Below are positions 34,601 to 46,366 of a stretch of 64,000 bases of DNA, piece after piece. The position numbers were made by a program, and so were the translations under genes. The first letter of the stretch is position 1; every line of letters starts with the position of its first letter. Location of the stretch: the NCBI GenBank assembly GCA_905331475.1, contig CAJNYU010001940.1, positions 87,355 to 151,354 of the forward strand. Reading direction: 5' to 3'. Source of the DNA: Rotaria socialis (lineage: Eukaryota > Rotifera > Eurotatoria > Philodinida > Philodinidae). Below the pieces are notes generated by a model that was not told the DNA's origin, ran no database searches, and was given only the letters and a program-made list of their open reading frames with translations.

Positions 34601-37600
34601 ATGTCTAGCTGGTGGAATACAGCAAGTGCGAGTAATTTTACTCGTGGTTTAACGTCAATAACTGGGCAATTATCGACGAATCTTAAAGATATTTTAACAG
34701 AAGCTAGTGAAGAAAATTATGATCCAACTACTGAATTAACTCGAGCTCGACAACATATTGAAGATCTTGAATTACGAAAACAAGCATTCATGGAAGAAGT
34801 ATTTAGGAGAATAAAAATCTTTTCTTTTCGTATGATTAAATATGAAAATTTTTATATTTAGTGCACTTCTTTAAAAAAACAATGTGACGAACTTACAATG
34901 CAAAAACAAGCAGTAGAAATTAAATCGGATATGTTATTAGCTGAAAGTCGTCGAGCTATCGAAGAAAAAGATGTATATTTTCTAGCACGGCTATTGTTAG
35001 CAATTGATTAATCATCATTTATTCTATTTAGAATGAATTGAAACGACTTCGCGAAACTACAAATGCTGTGACATGGAATAATCCAAATGATTCAAACAAT
35101 ACTTGGACTGATATTCTTGAAGGTTACATTTAAAATTTGAATATAATTTAAAATTATTAAAATACTTGTTAGATGATCAATCTGAAATAAATGAATATCT
35201 GAAATATCAACGTACAATACGTGAATTAAAAGATGAAAATAGTCATTTACGAGATGAAATGGCAAATTTAAGAATGTCATTCAAATCACAAAAATCTGAA
35301 AAAAATCAGGTACAATATCACGAAATTAATTTGTTTGGTTGAATAAGTTTTTTTTGTTTATTTAAACTTAGTTTCGGCAAGAAGATAATATAATTCATAT
35401 TGAGCAGATGTATGCCGCACAACTTTCTAAATGTCGTCAAGAGTATGACGAACAAATTCTTAAATTACAATTACAACTCAAAGAACTGAAAGATTCCAAT
35501 GAAAATCATGAAGGTTTGATTTTGATTCAAAATAATTTTCTTTAAATTTTTTTTTTATTATAGAAGATGAATTACGAAAAACAATGGAAGTACAAAAAGA
35601 AGTCGTATGTTATGCGTATTTGATTTGATTTGATTTATAACAATATTTCTTTTATATAAACAGGATGAAGTGGATAAAGATCTTCTTTCACAAGAACTTG
35701 AACAAGCCAATGAGAAATTAAATTGGTACAGTGAAAAATTAAGAGAATATTCAAATTTACACACAAATATGGATTCGTTAATGTCACATAGTAAACAATT
35801 AGAAAATGATTTACTATTACAACAACAAAATAATGAATCATATTTAAAACGTATTAGCCAATATGAAGAAACAATTAATCAATTACAACAAGATATTGTT
35901 CAATTAAATGCCCATAAAAATAATCAAGAGCAAGAACAACAAAGTAAATATAATGATTATTTATTTTAATCTATTTATTTTATATTTCAGCTAATAATAA
36001 TGAGGATTTTAATCGTCTTCTTATTGAAGAAAGACATCGCTGTGATGCTCTTGCAACTGATAATGAAGCAATGTTTCAACTTCTTGAAGAAACTCGTTTA
36101 CAGAATTCACAAATAGAAAATAGTATAAAAGAAAGATTTCAAGAAGATATTAGAAATAAAGAAAAACAAATTGAACAATTAAATTTTCAAATACATGATC
36201 TTCAAGATCAAATTCAAAAGCAAATTAATCATGAAGTATTAAATTCATTACAATCAATTCGCTTTTTCTATCTGTTTTTTTTTCATCTTTAGAAAAATGA
36301 GCAAGAGAACTTTCACATACAATTGAATAATCTTCGAGAAGAAATTCAAACGAAAGAAAAACAAATTGATGCAGAGGTTTACACTCAACGTATATGTTTT
36401 GTCAGACTAATTCTTCTACATTTTTTTAAATAGAAAAATGAACACGAAAAACAGATTCATCAATTAAGCGAAGAAAAAAATAATCTTTTATCTCAAGTAA
36501 AGAATCTTGAACAATTCAAAGATGAACAATTAGCAAAACAAATAGAAGTTAGAATGTAAAATTATTTTAAAAGCTATTTTATTTTACTTTTTCGATAGGA
36601 AGAAGAAGATCGCTTAAAAGAATTTCACGTGCGCGAAATGTTCGAAAAACAATTAATTGAACTCCATGAAGATTTACAAACATTAGAAAATAAGAAAAAT
36701 GAACTTTATGATCAAATTGATGAACTTAAAGAACAAATACGATCAAGAGATAAACAAATTCAAACATATGAAGTTAGTATAAGAACTTGAAATAATAATA
36801 TCTTTCATCGAGACGAAAATCCAATGTTTAAGTGTGTCATCCGGAATGAAATCTTTTGAAGCGAACACATTATAATGCGTACAACAGAGTAAATTATTTG
36901 TCTTTTCAAAGAAATAAAACTAGAATCTGTAAAATTACATATGCACAATCGATAACATTGCTTTTTCAAAATACTTCAATGCTGTGAAGAAATTATTTCA
37001 GTATAAACAAGTTCATTCTTAGCCGACTAGCTCTTCCTTTTTAGAAGTACACATTGCTTTTTTGAATCAATAAACTTTATCTGAAAACTTCCTACTATGC
37101 ATAAAAAAAGATAGGTGCATTGATTTTACTTCAACATATAAATTTTCATTTTTCTTAAACAACGATTCAGTTTAGTTAACAGATTCTCGGAATAGTTCAC
37201 ACTGAACCATTAAAGTGCACTACTGCAATATGAGAGCATCTTTAGTTTTGATATTATAGCGAACAAATATGTTAGCATCGTCAGTGATTTGCTTTCAGTA
37301 TTTACACTTACATTGTACATGTCTTAGTTTATTATAACTGTCTTTGTTTAATTGCTGGTAATCAGTAGAAAATAAAGTTAAGTGTAGTTTCTAAGCGAAA
37401 TGCATTCTATTTTATACATGAAAATAAAAACCTTTTTTCAACAAACCTGTAAAAATAAAGCTCTTTCTAAATATTACACATAGTTAACTAAGCATTGGTT
37501 TTTCTTTCTTTTTTTAATTAATACTTGCTTCCAGTAGAACAAACGTCTATAAAAAGATTGAAAAGAAAACAGAAATATAATCGTTATAGAAAACCTCTCT

Positions 37601-40156
37601 ATAATTTAGAATTCGACTGCAACACCTGGTTCACCAGCTGCTATATCTTCATCGCCTGGTCTTCGAACTCGTTCACCATCTCCTCAAACATTCGAACATG
37701 TACTCGAATTAGAAGCTCAAATTCTTCGAAATGAACAACAATTTTGTGAACTTAAGTCAGTTTACGACCGTTTTGCAACATTATTACCTATTGAAATATC
37801 CCAATCAGAAAATCATCAAGTATCATTATCAGATAGATTTTTAAATTTATTTGAACAATGGTCCACATATGTTGATACACTTTCAATAACACAACAAGAA
37901 CTTGAATCACTTAAGCAATTACTTATTGAAAAACAAGAAGATCTTGAAAAACTTCAATTCGATTTAGATTTAACAACAACAAAACTAATTGAATTACAGC
38001 AACAACAACCATCATTAACACATGAAAATAAATCTCTCCATGATAAAGAAGAAGAAAATGAAGTAGAAATTGAACATATTCTCGAACTTCATCAATTTTC
38101 TCAACGTGCACCATCAAGACAATCAATAGTATCAAGTACGCCTGGTGAAAAACAACAATTAATTGCACAAAATGAACTTCTTTCATCATTATTGGCTGAA
38201 AAAGATCGAGAGTTAATATCATTACAACAGGCTGAGAAAACACGTGAAGATTTAATTAAAAATTTAGAAGCACTAAAAATTATTTTACAGCAAATTGAAC
38301 TTGATAAAGAAATAAAACAAGTAGAATTAAATGATATTAGAAATGTACTTGATGAAAAATTAAGAGAAAATTCTTCATTAAAAAAAGAAAAAATGCATTT
38401 TATTGAAAAACTTTCAGAGATGGAACGAGATAGACAAGAACAACAATCGATGATTCAAATTACACATAAACAATCATCACAGGAAGATGAGAAACCATCG
38501 ACATCAATAACGTTGAATGAAGAAGATAAGACTAATGTAAGTCAAATCTTTAAATCAGAGTTCAATCTCTTGTGGAATAGTTACAACTGACTCCCTTCAA
38601 TACTCATCTTATACAAATAGCTGTTTTTTCTAAAATTTTAACCAAGAACAAAAACGATATTTTGCTAGAGATTTCTTTTTCAACAATATACATGGAATAA
38701 AACTATGACGCTAGTGAATTGATTTCGATTTTATCGATCTAAGAAATATTTCAAGAAGATAAGTGAATTTTTACGTTCAGACAATGCTTCATTCAGTTTT
38801 ATCTGATAAATGCCAACATCTATAGTAAACTATATATTCAGCTTTTTGCTTCTTGTTTTAGACGGAACAAATTCATACAAAGGAACAACACGAAAAACTC
38901 CGCGCTGACTATGATCAATTAGTAGAATTTTCTAAACGACAACATGATGAATCTCTATCATATTATAACGAATATACACGTATTCTTTCGCTTCATAATG
39001 AACTTAATACAAAATTTAGTCAATTACAAATTGATTATGAATCTGTTCAATCATTAGTTCAGCAAAAAAATGAAGCTTATTTACAATGTCAAAATGAATT
39101 AAATAATTATCAAAATCTATTATATCATGAAAAGAAAAAATCTGAAGAAGTCGATTTATTACGTGCAACATTAATTGAACGTGATACAAAACTACAGCAA
39201 ATGGTTGATAATGAAACACAGCTTCTTGTTAAACAATCAGAATTAGAGCGAGATATTAAATTATTAGAGAAAAATAATTTTGAATTAAGATCAGTTGAAC
39301 AATCATTTATAGAACAATTACAACAGATGAATCTTGAACACATACAATCAGACTTGAAAAATATTTCACATGAACGCAATATAGCCATCGCCAATAAGAA
39401 ACAATTAGAAGATGAAATAGAATTAAATAGACAAAAGGTTCGACTGATTTATTTTTCTATTTTTAAAAGTAGTCTATAAATAGTTTATTTTATTTTATTC
39501 TATTCTATTTTTAGTTTTCCCAATATGAAGAACGTGAACGAAAATTAACAAATGAAATCGAACGATTACGTACACATTTATTAAAAATGGAAGAATCATA
39601 TACAACAGATTTAATTGTTGCCGAAGATCGAGAAAAATCTTTAAGAAATCAAATAGCACAATTAGATGATACAAATCGTGCACAAAATGAACTTATTCAG
39701 CAACTTAATACAAGTGGTGAACAATCCAAACAAACGTTAGCTACCGAATTAGGTACATTAAAATATGAATATACAAAGCTTGAAGCGCTTAATACTAATC
39801 TAAACAATCAATTACAATATCAAATGAAATGTTCACAGAATTTACAAAATGTTCTTGAACAATTTAAACGAGGTAAATCGATTCAATTTTCAATCTTAAA
39901 TAGTTGAATGTTTATATTCATTGATATTAGCAGAACAGAAATATGAAAGACTCTCAAAAAGGCAGAAGATTAAACATATTTTTTCAGTAAATCAACAGTT
40001 GACATCAAATTAGTCCAATGTAATGATTGTGTCTTTTGGTACAACTGAATATTTCATTCAAAAACCGATATAAACCATATGAAAAACTAGACATAAATAT
40101 ATTTATTAGTTTTGCTATTAGTTCTGTCATTTTAAAAATCCCTTGGCGAAAAAATA

Positions 40157-40190
<34 letters not shown>

Positions 40191-41226
40191 ATGAGCCATT
40201 TAATTTCTATTTGATTTTAGAACGTGAACAACATATAAATGAACATTTACGTCAATATCAAGATGCATTACGTGAACAAACAACCATAGTAAATCGTTTA
40301 ACAAATGAAAATAATGAAATTTGTAATCGTCTCGCTGAATATAATGAAGCATTATCTGCTGCTCACAGGTTGAATGATCAAATAGAAAAAAAAGATTCAT
40401 TAATAAATACTCTTCGCAATCAAATTCATACTAAAGATGAAAAAATTCAGCAATATGAATATAATTTACGTGATTTACAATCAACAAGTGGTTCACGTGT
40501 TGAAAAACAACTTGTGAAAAATATTCTTTTATCCTATTTTCATACACCAGTTAATAAACGACAAGAAGTTATTCCACTCTTAGGCGCATTAGTTGGTTTT
40601 ACACAAGATGAATATAAACGAGCGATCGATGCTACATCAACTAACAATAACAATAGTCCGAAAGGAGGATCAGGTTGGTTAGGTGGGTGGTTAGGTGGAA
40701 ATGTAGCAGCAGGTGGAGGAGGAGGAACAAATCCAGCAAGAGCAAGAACACAATCGGAAACTCCAGTTTATGATCCAAATAAAGTGATTAAAATAAATTA
40801 GTTTAATTGTATGAAAATTTCTTGCTTTTTGTTTTTTGAAAATTTTAGTCATTTACTGAATTATTAATTCAATATGTTGATCAGCAATCAACTAATAATC
40901 TTCAACATCCCACAGCAAAATTTAATACTGACGAATATCTTCATCGATATGATAGTAATGTTGGTGGTGCTAGTGGTGCTGGTCATAATCTTCTAAGAAA
41001 ATCATCTGTATCTGCATCTGCTAATCCTTTTGTTAATTCTTCTCATTTACATTCCAATAAGCCATCATCTGCTGTTGTTTTACCAACATTAAATGGTTCA
41101 CAAAATATAACTATTCTTAATCCACCTCCTCTACCATCAGCATCGTCATCATCAACAATAACAACAGCAACATCAGAAAATACAGAATCGTCTTCAACTA
41201 TTCTCAAAGATTTATTGAAAACTTAA
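34601..41226 (+). CDS. TRIP11: Golgin GMAP-210 (TRIP11) ortholog
   Basis: Sixteen exons: 34601-34798, 34862-34972, 35032-35122, 35173-35309, 35372-35513, 35564-35604, 35664-35943, 35991-36235, 36293-36376, 36434-36547, 36599-36772, 37610-38536, 38862-39437, 39515-39872, 40221-40783, 40849-41226; 1472 residues (human about 1979). GMAP-210 tethers highly curved vesicles to cis-Golgi membranes. The N-terminus MSSWWNTASASNFTRGLTSI with TGQLSTNLKDILTEASEE matches the family's curvature-sensing ALPS helix. More than 1100 residues of coiled coil follow. Near residues 1250-1300 is the Arf1-binding GRAB domain (QLVKNILLSYFHTPVNKRQE, VIPLLGALVGFTQDEYKRAI). Then GGSGWLGGWLGG and a Ser/Asn-rich tail. ALPS and GRAB at opposite ends make the call firm despite the fast-evolving rod. 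Introns 11 (837 bp), 12 and 14 are long. ARPC3 starts 256 bp after the stop. Confidence 0.9.
40157..40192. repeat. (TA)n(TG)n microsatellite in GMAP-210 intron 14
   Basis: A TA run followed by a TG run just before the exon 15 acceptor, so it overlaps the likely branch-point/polypyrimidine region and could affect splicing. Confidence 0.7.
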
Positions 41227-41482
41227 CTTGTTTAATCTTGAAGATTTGTTCATTTTTTATTTTTTAATTAATTATTTATTTGTTTTACAATTAGATTTTG
41301 CTTCTTGTTTATAGATATCTGTGTTTTCTTCTTCTCATTTTATTTGCTTTCGGTCACTTTTTCTCTTTATTCGTTATCTTGTTTTCTTTTTCTCATAAAG
41401 TCGGCCTTGGTATGAGATCATATTTTTTTTTCTTTCTTTTAGATTTTTATTCTTGTACAAAATAACAAAAAAAAACAAAATA

Positions 41483-43655
41483 ATGGTACAGTATAAATCG
41501 AAATTTTTCATTCAAAATCGAGATCTTCTTTTTAGGCTTACCATTCTTCGTTTGCCAATAGCAAATTTCGTGTAGGAAATATGGCTTTATTACCCATTCG
41601 AACACGTTACAGTGGTCCTGCTCCAACTGAAACATGTAAGATACGATTTGAACATTTTATCAATTCAAAGTGAATTGAGCAACATAGGAATAGAGACTAT
41701 CAAACATTATCATTAAGATCAGTGTTTACATTTATATATATATATATATATATATATATGATAAACCGATGATGAGCACAGTATTTTGTTGTATTAATCC
41801 CGATGACTTCGATTGCATGGTACCCTTTATCATTGCATGCTCATCAAGTATTATTTCTTTTATAAATCTCCTCATTATTGTCTAGAAGAAAACTACCTAT
41901 AGGTACGCGTTTTCGAGAGAATAGTCCGAAAAGATTAAAAATTCTTGAAAAATGACAAAATAAAAATACTCTGATCATATTACATGAAAACTAATTGATA
42001 GAATGTTAAATTCATTAGAGTCGTGACTCTCTTTAAGATGAAGCATGGCTATGGTCAGGTAAACACATAAAAGACAATAGGACAAATAAAGAATTTTGTG
42101 TTATATTTTTCTGTAATCAGCGATGACTATGCATTATGGCAAGCGTAATCCTAAAATAGCAGACAAAATCGTTTTTTTGTGATAATATAAAATGTTGTAT
42201 CAAAAGCTAACATGATTCAGATTCAGATTCACAAGGAAACTTTATCAACTGATAAATCACTTTTAAGTTCAATTCATATGCGATTTCTAGATCCCATTGG
42301 CACAGAGTACCTGAGAAAAACTTGTATTTTACACTTACCACTTAAAACAAAAAACACTGCATTCTTACGGTATTACTTAAATCTGAAATATATGCCTTTC
42401 TATCCTTCAGAAAAAATAGAGAAACTAATTTTTCAATGTTTGCTGTGGATTTCGGATACAGAAAATTTTCTTTATATATTTTACAGTGGAAATTTCAGTT
42501 CTTCTGTTTTCTTCTATTTTCAAAATACGAATATAAAATGTTTTATTTTCTATGAAAAACATAGGTGATATGTATTGATGTAGTTTTATCTTGAAAAAAA
42601 AAACAACTCTCACCAAGATCTGAAAAACTATTCTTATTCATTTCTGTCACCATACAAACTTTGAAATCAGCATTTGAATAGTAATTACTCCATTTTTCAT
42701 GAAGAGCATAAGGTATTTACAAACTATCATAACATTTTAGCTTCTCGACAGTAATAAGTGAGGATACAAGTTTCTTTTTCGGTGTGTACATAATTCATTC
42801 AAATCTTCAAGATTCATGTTGTTTTGATCCTAATGCTATGCTTCAACTTAAAGACTCGTATCATCAATTGAAAATATAAATTTTAACACTCACAAAAGTT
42901 TTATGCTTACTCCCCTTGGTTTAAAATTAAACAAATATATATTTTGTAAATTAGTTTAATATTTTTTTTCATTTAGCCACTGAAACCGAAGATATTATCG
43001 ATGAAGCAATTAAATTTTTTCGAGCAAATATTTTCTTTCGTAATTATGATATTAAAGTGAGTCAAATATATATTATCTGATTGAATAATTAAAATATTTT
43101 GATTTAATAAAGCATGATGGTGACCGAACATTAATTTATTTGACGTTGTATATAACAGAATGTTTAAGACGTCTTCAGAAGGTAAATAGAAAACTTCTTA
43201 TTTCTTTTTTTTTAAATTTTCAATCAAACAAATAAATTCATTCTAGTGTCAATCACGTACTCAAGCACAAAAAGAATTATCATCATTGGCTATATCAACA
43301 TTTCCGATTCCAGGTGAACCAGATTTTCCGCTTAATGGAATGTTTACGCAACCAGCATCTGGTGAAACTGGTTAGTTTTTCTTGCCTATTATTTTAGAAA
43401 ATAAAATTAGAAAATTTTCTTTTAGATAAAATGAAACAATATCTTGAACAGTTACGTAAAGAATGTAGTGATCGTATGGTTGATCGAGTTATTGATCCCG
43501 AAACAGATAAACCATCAAAAGTAACAACAAAAGAATATACTTTTTATTGAAAAAATATACATTTATTTTACATTTTTTGAAAATTCTAGTGGTGGCTTTG
43601 CTTCGTTCGTCGCCGTTTTATGGATAAAAGTTTATTAAATATTGGTACATTATAA
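41483..43655 (+). CDS. ARPC3: Arp2/3 complex subunit 3 (p21-Arc)
   Basis: Seven exons: 41483-41485, 41536-41635, 42977-43056, 43113-43181, 43247-43370, 43426-43520, 43590-43655; 178 residues, the same length as human ARPC3. It is a structural subunit of the complex that nucleates branched actin. The match is continuous: [20 protein letters not shown] then [68 protein letters not shown], and [20 protein letters not shown]. The coding part of exon 1 is only the ATG: ATG|GTACAG joined to TTTTTAG|GCTTAC. The alternative in-frame ATG in exon 2 (position 41581) would drop 15 conserved residues. Intron 2 (1341 bp) is far longer than the rest. AATAAA at 43826 is the probable poly(A) signal. Confidence 0.92.
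41733..41759. repeat. (TA)n microsatellite in ARPC3 intron 2
   Basis: About 13 TA units inside the 1.3-kb intron, immediately before the ATGATGAGCACAGTATTTT block that recurs near 53824. Confidence 0.8.
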
Positions 43656-43825
43656 TTAAAAAATTAAAGACGATTCATGAGAATTTACATCGAAGGAGAT
43701 TCAAAAAAAAATTCTTTTTATTCTATGTGCCTTTTCTTTTCGTTTCTTTCGTAATCCATTTAACTATCTATTTGTTATTTCTTCTTATTATTATTTACTC
43801 ATCTGTTTTTTTTTCACTAATAGAA

Positions 43826-43831
43826 AATAAA
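43826..43831 (+). promoter_or_regulatory. ARPC3 polyadenylation signal (AATAAA)
   Basis: AATAAA about 170 bases after the ARPC3 stop and 25 bases before the stop of the convergent minus-strand gene, so the two transcripts probably overlap at their 3' ends. Confidence 0.5.
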
Positions 43832-43855
43832 CATTGATTTAATAAATCGATTGTG

Positions 43856-44488
43856 TTAGATAAGGAAAAGATTTCTTTCTAATTGATAATCAATATCAAA
43901 TTGAATTGTTGTTGAACGAATATGTCCTTCATCGGACCATTTGTAATAAATACCTTTTTGTAACTGTTCATTATGATTTATCTCTGAAGAAAATTCTAAT
44001 TGAAGTAAACAATTATCTCCACGAATATTTAATTTCAATGAACGTTCTTCAACATAATAAATTAATATAATTGGTTTTATTTGTGGAATTATAGTACGAG
44101 CTGCAGAAGCTAAACGTCTACATGAATGAAACTCAATAAGGTTAGCTGTTATCTGTTCATTTTTATTTGTTGGTAAACGTATAGTTACGTATATTTGTTT
44201 TATATTGCGCATCCAATAGAACTTACGTGGTTGACGAACACGTAAATAATGATTTATACGCATTGAATCACGATTGACATTTGTTGCATTTGAAAATGAT
44301 GATATTGATAAAAGTGTACAATTTAAAACTATGGGTATATGACATATATTATATAGATAGGCAAGACATCGATCTAAATGAATTTCTTGATCGTTTGATA
44401 ATGAAATATCAGGTTCAATGGATATAGCTAAATATTCTTTGTAATTCTTTGTAGAAAAAACTGTCGAATTATATGTCCCATGGTTCAT
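43856..44488 (-). CDS. Unidentified 210-residue protein (5' end uncertain)
   Basis: A single open frame of 210 residues, long for this A+T-rich DNA, so probably a real exon. It starts MNHGTYNSTVFSTKNYKEYL and includes SMRINHYLRVRQPRKFYWMR, QIYVTIRLPTNKNEQITANL and LKLNIRGDNCLLQLEFSSEI. No signal peptide, transmembrane segment or catalytic motif is seen. Alternating beta-like stretches suggest a mostly beta fold. The ATG may not be the true start: upstream on the same strand (44709-44540) are coding-like pieces MSHAYTAISVSSFLFLSWIA and DVFDNQIDIIENQDITA, and an acceptor (TTCGACAG) before VFSTKNYKEYL could join them. A DNA-clamp-like (HUS1/RAD1) fold crossed my mind but similarity is too weak to call. 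It is convergent with ARPC3 and divergent from the histone H2A gene. Confidence 0.55.
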   Translation of the reverse strand: MNHGTYNSTVFSTKNYKEYLAISIEPDISLSNDQEIHLDRCLAYLYNICHIPIVLNCTLLSISSFSNATNVNRDSMRINHYLRVRQPRKFYWMRNIKQIYVTIRLPTNKNEQITANLIEFHSCRRLASAARTIIPQIKPIILIYYVEERSLKLNIRGDNCLLQLEFSSEINHNEQLQKGIYYKWSDEGHIRSTTIQFDIDYQLERNLFLI

Positions 44489-44709
44489 TCATTCACAATA
44501 AATTAAACGAAAATTAATAAACAAAGTTTTTTTATTACTACCCGCTGTAATGTCTTGATTTTCAATTATATCTATTTGATTATCAAACACATCTAAATAA
44601 TTAATCCTTCTCGAAATTCTCTACATAGACGATCTAATTCTTTCATCGTTGCTATCCAGGATAAAAACAAAAAGGATGAAACAGATATCGCGGTATACGC
44701 ATGTGACAT

Positions 44710-44874
44710 TTTATTCTTCTTTTCTTTTTCCAACTTAGCCGTCTTAGTCGTCTATGAACTATAATATCATTCGAGCTAAATCGTCGTCAGAGTGAACGCT
44801 ACTACGATCTAAATATTTATTTTGAACTTTTTTATTTATTTCATCTATTGGTAAGCTAAATAAAAAGTAAAAGA
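44710..44874. promoter_or_regulatory. Short divergent region upstream of histone H2A
   Basis: The space before the H2A start is under 400 bp, even if the neighbouring gene begins at 44488 rather than 44709. No canonical histone promoter element stands out by eye. Confidence 0.3.
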
Positions 44875-46011
44875 ATGACCGGACGAGTTAACACAACAAT
44901 GTCTTCAAATAAAAGCAAAACTAAAGACAAACAAACAACTCGTAGTAGTCGTGCTGGTCTGACATTTCCTGTTGGTCGAGTGGTAAGTTTTCTACTTTAT
45001 TTTTCATCCATCTAAAACAGTTCTTGGTTAGCATCGTTATCTTAAACAAGGTTCTTATGGAGAACGTATTGGTGAAGGAGCACCAGTATACTTAGGTAAC
45101 AATGATTTTGTTAGTTGTTTTTGTCATTTAAGTCTTTTCATTCTATAGCTGCTGTTCTCGAATATTTAACTGCTGAAATACTTGAATTAGGTGCGTTGTT
45201 TTTATCATTTGATTGAATACATATTTTTAAGCACTTGAATAAAATTATTTCTAGCTGGAAATGCCGCTCGAGATAATGAAAAAAAACGTATTATACCTCG
45301 ACATCTTCAATTAGCAATTCGAAACGATGAAGAATTAAATAGACTACTCGACGGTGTAACTATTGGTAAAGTCTATTTAAAGAAAATAACTTCTTTTTAT
45401 CTATCAGTTCCTTTTCTCTTGTCAATATAGCACAAGGTGGCGTTTTACCTAATATTCGTACGGAGCTTTTACCAAGAAAAACAAAAGGCAATGAAGAAAA
45501 TACTGGTAATATGGAATCGCAACGAGGTGCACAAAATCATCCAGCTATGATGATACAATCAGCAGCACCGATGACTAGTAATAATATGAAAAAGAAAAGT
45601 ATGCCTCCTGTTAAGAAAAGTCTTGCACCTTCAATATCTCAAAAGAAATCAAATAAACCAAAACCGACTCCACCACAAAAGCCATCACAACAACAGCAGC
45701 AAAAGAATAACCGTGACGAGAAAGAAGATGAAAAAGAAGAAGAAGAAGAAGAAGAAGAAGAAGAAGAAGAAGAAGAAGAAGAAGAAGAAGAAGAAGAAGA
45801 AGAAGAAGAAGATGATGATGATGATGATGACGACGACGAATCCGATGAGGTGAGTAAATAACTAGTAAAAGAAAAATTTATTTGCAAATGTGTTTTTCTT
45901 TGTCTGTAGGATGATGACATGACAGGCAATGGTAACACAGTAACTAGTTCAAGTGCTTTAGCTACCACAACTGCTATGGATACAACAGCCGACGATGACG
46001 ATGAAGATTGA
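44875..46011 (+). CDS. Bdelloid-type histone H2A variant with long acidic tail
   Basis: Six exons: 44875-44982, 45032-45095, 45149-45190, 45255-45365, 45431-45849, 45910-46011; 281 residues against about 130 in canonical H2A. Residues 21-130 are an H2A fold: [93 protein letters not shown]. The acidic-patch EILEL and DEELN are kept. A ~150-residue tail follows: Met/Pro/Lys-rich, then 25 Glu and 9 Asp in a row, then Ser/Thr-rich and ending DDDDED. There is no SQ[E/D] motif of H2AX. Bdelloids are known to lack canonical H2A and H2AX and to use larger H2A variants; this fits that group. It has five introns and an AATAAA signal, unlike replication-type histone genes. An in-frame ATG at 44899 is an alternative start. 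Confidence 0.93.
45736..45837. repeat. (GAA)25 plus GAT/GAC tract inside the H2A tail
   Basis: Bases 45736-45810 are 25 uninterrupted GAA codons, followed by nine GAT/GAC codons. A pure purine tract of this kind is prone to slippage and to triplex formation; codon purity suggests recent expansion. Confidence 0.9.
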
Positions 46012-46180
46012 TAATTTACTTTTTCTTTAGTTCATTTCTTTTGATATGTAAACACGTTCGCTTTTTTTCTTTTCATACTTTTTTTTCTGCTCGTGCATCT
46101 GAATGAGATTATTATTTATTGATTGTATAATTTTTCTGCGTGTATTTATTATTCATTTAATTTAAGTAAAACCAAAATCA

Positions 46181-46186
46181 AATAAA
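46181..46186 (+). promoter_or_regulatory. H2A gene polyadenylation signal (AATAAA)
   Basis: AATAAA 170 bases after the stop. No obvious histone 3' stem-loop was seen in the interval, consistent with a polyadenylated histone mRNA. Confidence 0.5.
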
Positions 46187-46366
46187 AATAACTAAATCGT
46201 CTTTAAATGATTATAAGATTTACTTGATTTTTTTCGCTATATTTTATTTCCTAGTGTAATACCAACCAAACAGTGGTCAACAAATGAAAAAGGGACAAAA
46301 ACAAACGATGGGAAGACACGTGTCTGCTAGAAACAGATCACTGTACATAGAAAGTTCTTCAACTGA

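Noticed and set aside
41768..41870. Possible C/D snoRNA in ARPC3 intron 2 (ATGATGA box; similar one near 53824)
   Set aside because: The C-box-like ATGATGA is present in both introns but no CTGA D box with a closing stem lies within about 120 bases of either.
42212..42568. 118-codon ORF inside ARPC3 intron 2
   Set aside because: Composition follows the local A+T bias, no family motif, and it lies in an intron bounded by well-supported ARPC3 exons; kept only as part of the long-intron observation.
45639..45968. 109-codon minus-strand ORF rich in Ser opposite the H2A tail
   Set aside because: It is the antisense of the GAA/GAT repeat (TTC/TCT runs); the plus strand carries a continuous H2A gene with good splice sites.
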